A stretch of DNA of 8,352 bases, from positions 1 to 8,352 of the forward strand of contig CANNNN010000104.1 in NCBI GenBank assembly GCA_947506075.1. Direction: 5' to 3'. Source of the stretch: Methylococcaceae bacterium (GTDB lineage: Bacteria; Pseudomonadota; Gammaproteobacteria; Methylococcales; Methylomonadaceae). The position numbers and the translations under genes were made by a program. Under the pieces are notes generated by a model. That model was not told where the DNA came from and searched no databases. It saw nothing but the letters and a program-made list of their open reading frames with translations. This document shows positions 6,474 through 8,352 of this stretch, one piece after another. The first letter of the stretch is position 1. The number at the start of each line of letters is the position of its first letter.

Positions 6474-7991
6474 TTATTCAACCACCACAGGAATCTTGCC
6501 GATCCGCTGCTGCCATAACTTGGGTGCAGTTTGGTGTATCGAGACACCTTGGGTATCAACGGCGACCATGACCGGCATATCCTCAACCACAAACTCGTGT
6601 ATGGCTTCCATGCCCAGGTCTTCAAAAGCGACTATTCGCGATTGCCGAATGGCTTTTGCGACCAGGTAAGCCGCACCGCCGACTGCCATCAAATAAACGG
6701 CTTTGTGCTTTTTAATCGCGGCTATCCCCTCAGGTCCGCGTTCTGCTTTACCGATCATGCCTAGCAAACCGGTTTTATCCAGCATCACTTCGGTAAATTT
6801 ATCCATGCGTGTTGCAGTGGTCGGCCCTGCTGGCCCCACCACCTCATCGCGAACCGGGTCGACCGGCCCCACGTAATAAATGAATTTGTTGGTAAAATCG
6901 ACCGGCAAGGCCTCGCCCCGAGCGAAAAGATCAGCCATGCGTTTATGCGCCGCATCCCTGCCAGTCAGCATAGTGCCGCTAAGCAATAGTGTTTCCCCGG
7001 TCTTCCAGCCGTCTATATCCTGTTGGGTCACCTTATCCAGATTGACTCTGCGCGCCGTAGCGCCTGCATCCCAGGATATTTCAGGCCAATCTTCCAGACG
7101 CGGCGGCTTAAATTCGGCAGCGCCGTTGCCATCCAGTACAAAATGCACATGCCGGGTTGCCGCACAATTAGGAATGATCGCAACCGGCTTGTTGGCCGCA
7201 TGGGTCGGATAATCAAGGATTTTAATATCCAGCACCGTGGTAAGCCCCCCCAAACCCTGAGCGCCAATACCCAGGGCATTGACTTTTTCATACAGCTCCA
7301 GACGCAACTCTTCCAGCGCATTGCAAGGGCCTCGCGCGATTAATTCCTGAATATTTATAGACCCCATACAGGCCTGCTTGGCTAGAAGCATAGCTTTTTC
7401 AGCGGTACCGCCAATGCCTATACCCAAAATGCCCGGCGGGCACCAGCCGGCGCCCATCGTAGGAACGGTTTTCAACACCCAGTCCACGATGCTGTCCGAC
7501 GGATTAAGCATCACAAATTTGGCCTTGGCCTCAGAACCTCCGCCTTTCGCGGCTATTTCGATGTCTAGCGTATCACCGGGCACAACTTCCATATGTATGA
7601 CAGCCGGCGTGTTGTCTTTGGTGTTGATGCGCTTACCTGCAGGATCTGCGAGTATCGAAGCGCGCAGCACATTATCCGGATGCAGATAAGCGCGCCGGAC
7701 GCCTTCATTGATCATCTCGGCAACACTCATGTCCGCATCCCAGCGAACCTCCATTCCAATTTTTAAAAAAACCGTAACGATGCCAGTATCCTGACAAATC
7801 GGGCGATGTCCTTCCGCGCACATCCGGGAATTAATCAGGATTTGCGCAATCGCATCTTTAGCTGCCGGATTTTCTTCCTTTAGATAGGCTTCATGCATAG
7901 CCTTGATAAAGTCCAGCGGATGATAATAAGAAATATATTGCAGCGAGTCGGCAATGCTTTGAATAAGATCATCTTGACGAATAATGCTCAT
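6474..7991 (-). CDS. fumA: Class I fumarate hydratase (4Fe-4S fumarase)
   Basis: Class I fumarases interconvert fumarate and malate in the cytosolic TCA cycle using an oxygen-sensitive 4Fe-4S cluster as Lewis acid. The 505-residue product matches the family in length and order. The N-terminal alpha domain carries the three cluster cysteines Cys66 (PICQDTG), Cys184 (GAGWCPPG) and Cys276 (PNCAATRH), plus the GGGSEAKAKF loop (150-159). The C-terminal beta domain (~320-500) has LSGTMLTGRDAAHKR, YVGPVDPV and GPAGPTTATRMDKF. The ATG at 7991 is preceded by AGGA (7999-8002) with seven-base spacing. It stands alone on the minus strand. A perfect palindrome (8011-8032) lies in the probable leader and might be an operator or transcript structure. 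The related tartrate dehydratase has separate alpha and beta chains, so a single fused chain of this kind favours fumarase. No defects are seen. Confidence 0.95.
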   Translation of the reverse strand: MSIIRQDDLIQSIADSLQYISYYHPLDFIKAMHEAYLKEENPAAKDAIAQILINSRMCAEGHRPICQDTGIVTVFLKIGMEVRWDADMSVAEMINEGVRRAYLHPDNVLRASILADPAGKRINTKDNTPAVIHMEVVPGDTLDIEIAAKGGGSEAKAKFVMLNPSDSIVDWVLKTVPTMGAGWCPPGILGIGIGGTAEKAMLLAKQACMGSINIQELIARGPCNALEELRLELYEKVNALGIGAQGLGGLTTVLDIKILDYPTHAANKPVAIIPNCAATRHVHFVLDGNGAAEFKPPRLEDWPEISWDAGATARRVNLDKVTQQDIDGWKTGETLLLSGTMLTGRDAAHKRMADLFARGEALPVDFTNKFIYYVGPVDPVRDEVVGPAGPTTATRMDKFTEVMLDKTGLLGMIGKAERGPEGIAAIKKHKAVYLMAVGGAAYLVAKAIRQSRIVAFEDLGMEAIHEFVVEDMPVMVAVDTQGVSIHQTAPKLWQQRIGKIPVVVE

Positions 7992-8010
7992 CGGAGGTTC
8001 CTGGCTGTTT

Positions 8011-8032
8011 ACCCTTAGCCTAGGCTAAGGGT
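8011..8032. promoter_or_regulatory. Perfect 22-bp palindrome upstream of fumarase
   Basis: Arms ACCCTTAGCC and GGCTAAGGGT flank a TA centre, so all 22 bases are self-complementary. It lies 19 bases upstream of the fumarase ATG and just downstream of the likely -10 box (8050-8055), i.e. in the 5' leader. It could be a dimeric repressor operator or an RNA hairpin near the ribosome binding site. It is not recognised as a known regulator's site. An isolated dispersed repeat is the alternative. Confidence 0.6.
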
Positions 8033-8049
8033 GGAAAATTAGTTGGAAT

Positions 8050-8055
8050 AGTATA
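8050..8055 (-). promoter_or_regulatory. Candidate -10 box for the fumarase gene
   Basis: TATACT on the minus strand matches five of six sigma-70 -10 positions and would place the transcription start near 8043, giving a leader of about 50 bases that contains the palindrome. No good -35 hexamer is found 16-18 bases upstream, so an activator may be needed or the call may be wrong. Confidence 0.35.
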
Positions 8056-8229
8056 CCTGAATAGTTTTAATTTTATGGCTACCGCGTTGCCGGATCCAGA
8101 GCAATCGCGCTTAAAAACAATTGAAAATAGTAGTTATATAAGGTATTAAAATTATCGCTTTGAGTAACTACACGCAGACCATAGACTTCAATTCGCCAGT
8201 TCACGCCATTTGAACGACAATAAACGGGT

Positions 8230-8235
8230 TATAAT
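8230..8235 (+). promoter_or_regulatory. Candidate -10 box pointing right
   Basis: A perfect TATAAT occurs on the + strand. The best upstream -35-like hexamer is TTGAAC (8210-8215) with only 14 bases between, shorter than the usual 16-18, so the pairing is poor. It suggests, with the element at 8284-8310, a divergently transcribed gene beyond the right edge. Confidence 0.3.
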
Positions 8236-8283
8236 CGTATCTACTTTAAAAACCATGTCAAAGACAAATACCGCCAAAATATC

Positions 8284-8310
8284 TTGACAGACTCGTTTAA
8301 AAAATAGACT
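8284..8310 (+). promoter_or_regulatory. Candidate sigma-70 promoter pointing out of the window
   Basis: A perfect -35 TTGACA (8284-8289) is followed after 15 bases by TAGACT (8305-8310), which matches four of six -10 positions. Spacing is slightly short. Immediately after it is a small inverted repeat TTCACG-CCC-CGTGAA (8312-8326), near the expected start site. Confidence 0.35.
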
Positions 8311-8352
8311 CTTCACGCCCCGTGAACATCCAAGACTTACAGGCTGAGATAA

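Larger units (their letters stand above)
8033..8352. other. Right-end intergenic region with no gene seen
   Basis: About 320 bases upstream of the fumarase palindrome contain no convincing coding region on either strand. A 10-codon ORF (8255-8287) lacks a ribosome binding site and is not called. Besides the promoter-like hexamers reported separately, the stretch holds a GTTCA/TGAAC inverted repeat (8199-8203, 8211-8215) and two copies of TTCACGCC (8200-8207, 8312-8319). It is most simply a divergent regulatory region between fumarase and an unseen rightward gene. Confidence 0.6.

Noticed and set aside
6480..7690. Several 77-110-codon + strand ORFs across the fumarase gene
   Set aside because: All are antisense to conserved fumarase motifs, overlap each other, and lack ribosome binding sites or recognisable domains.
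8255..8287. 10-codon ORF (MSKTNTAKIS) as a leader peptide
   Set aside because: No Shine-Dalgarno, no run of regulatory codons, and its end overlaps the TTGACA -35-like element.
8334..8352. CTGAGA near the right end as the start of a TPP riboswitch
   Set aside because: The preceding GGGGTGC segment of the THI box is missing and the rest would lie outside the window; a six-base match is not evidence.

Overview
The window reads as ordinary chromosomal housekeeping DNA from a gammaproteobacterium. The evidence is the smc-zipA-ligA gene order (zipA is a gammaproteobacterial division gene), an Hfq and HflX very close to the Enterobacteria/Pseudomonas type and adjacent as hfq-hflX, and a roughly 505-residue class I (4Fe-4S) fumarase. 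The short palindromic intergenic repeats resemble those I associate with methanotrophic Methylococcales. That finer placement is an inference from style, not something the sequence proves.

Layout. (1) Positions 1-4482, + strand: the 3' half of smc runs in from the left edge. It overlaps zipA by one base (TAATG). After a 105-base spacer packed with three small hairpins comes a ligA-type gene. (2) Positions 4483-4616: a convergent spacer with a GC-rich hairpin and a second dispersed-repeat-like block. (3) Positions 4617-6213, - strand: hfq followed by hflX, with hflX starting at TTG. (4) Positions 6214-6473: a spacer holding the hfq upstream region and a probable fumarase terminator. (5) Positions 6474-7991, - strand: class I fumarase, preceded by a perfect 22-bp palindrome. 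(6) Positions 8033-8352: no gene, but promoter-like hexamers facing both ways, suggesting a divergent gene beyond the right edge.

Functionally the left block covers chromosome organisation (SMC), divisome anchoring (ZipA) and nick sealing (LigA-like). The middle block covers RNA chaperone control (Hfq) and ribosome rescue/splitting (HflX). The right gene is a TCA-cycle enzyme. I see no defence island, phage, integrase, insertion sequence, CRISPR array or RNA gene.

The observation most worth a second look is the ligA gene. It sits at the expected locus and keeps the whole domain architecture and the active-site lysine. However, several residues of the nucleotide-binding pocket that are near-invariant in NAD+-dependent ligases are replaced (positions equivalent to E. 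coli H23, E113, R208, R277 and K290). It may be a divergent paralogue or a functionally shifted LigA. Secondary points are the zipA-ligA spacer, which can fold two ways and is open in frame from the zipA stop codon to the ligA start, and the palindrome in front of the fumarase.
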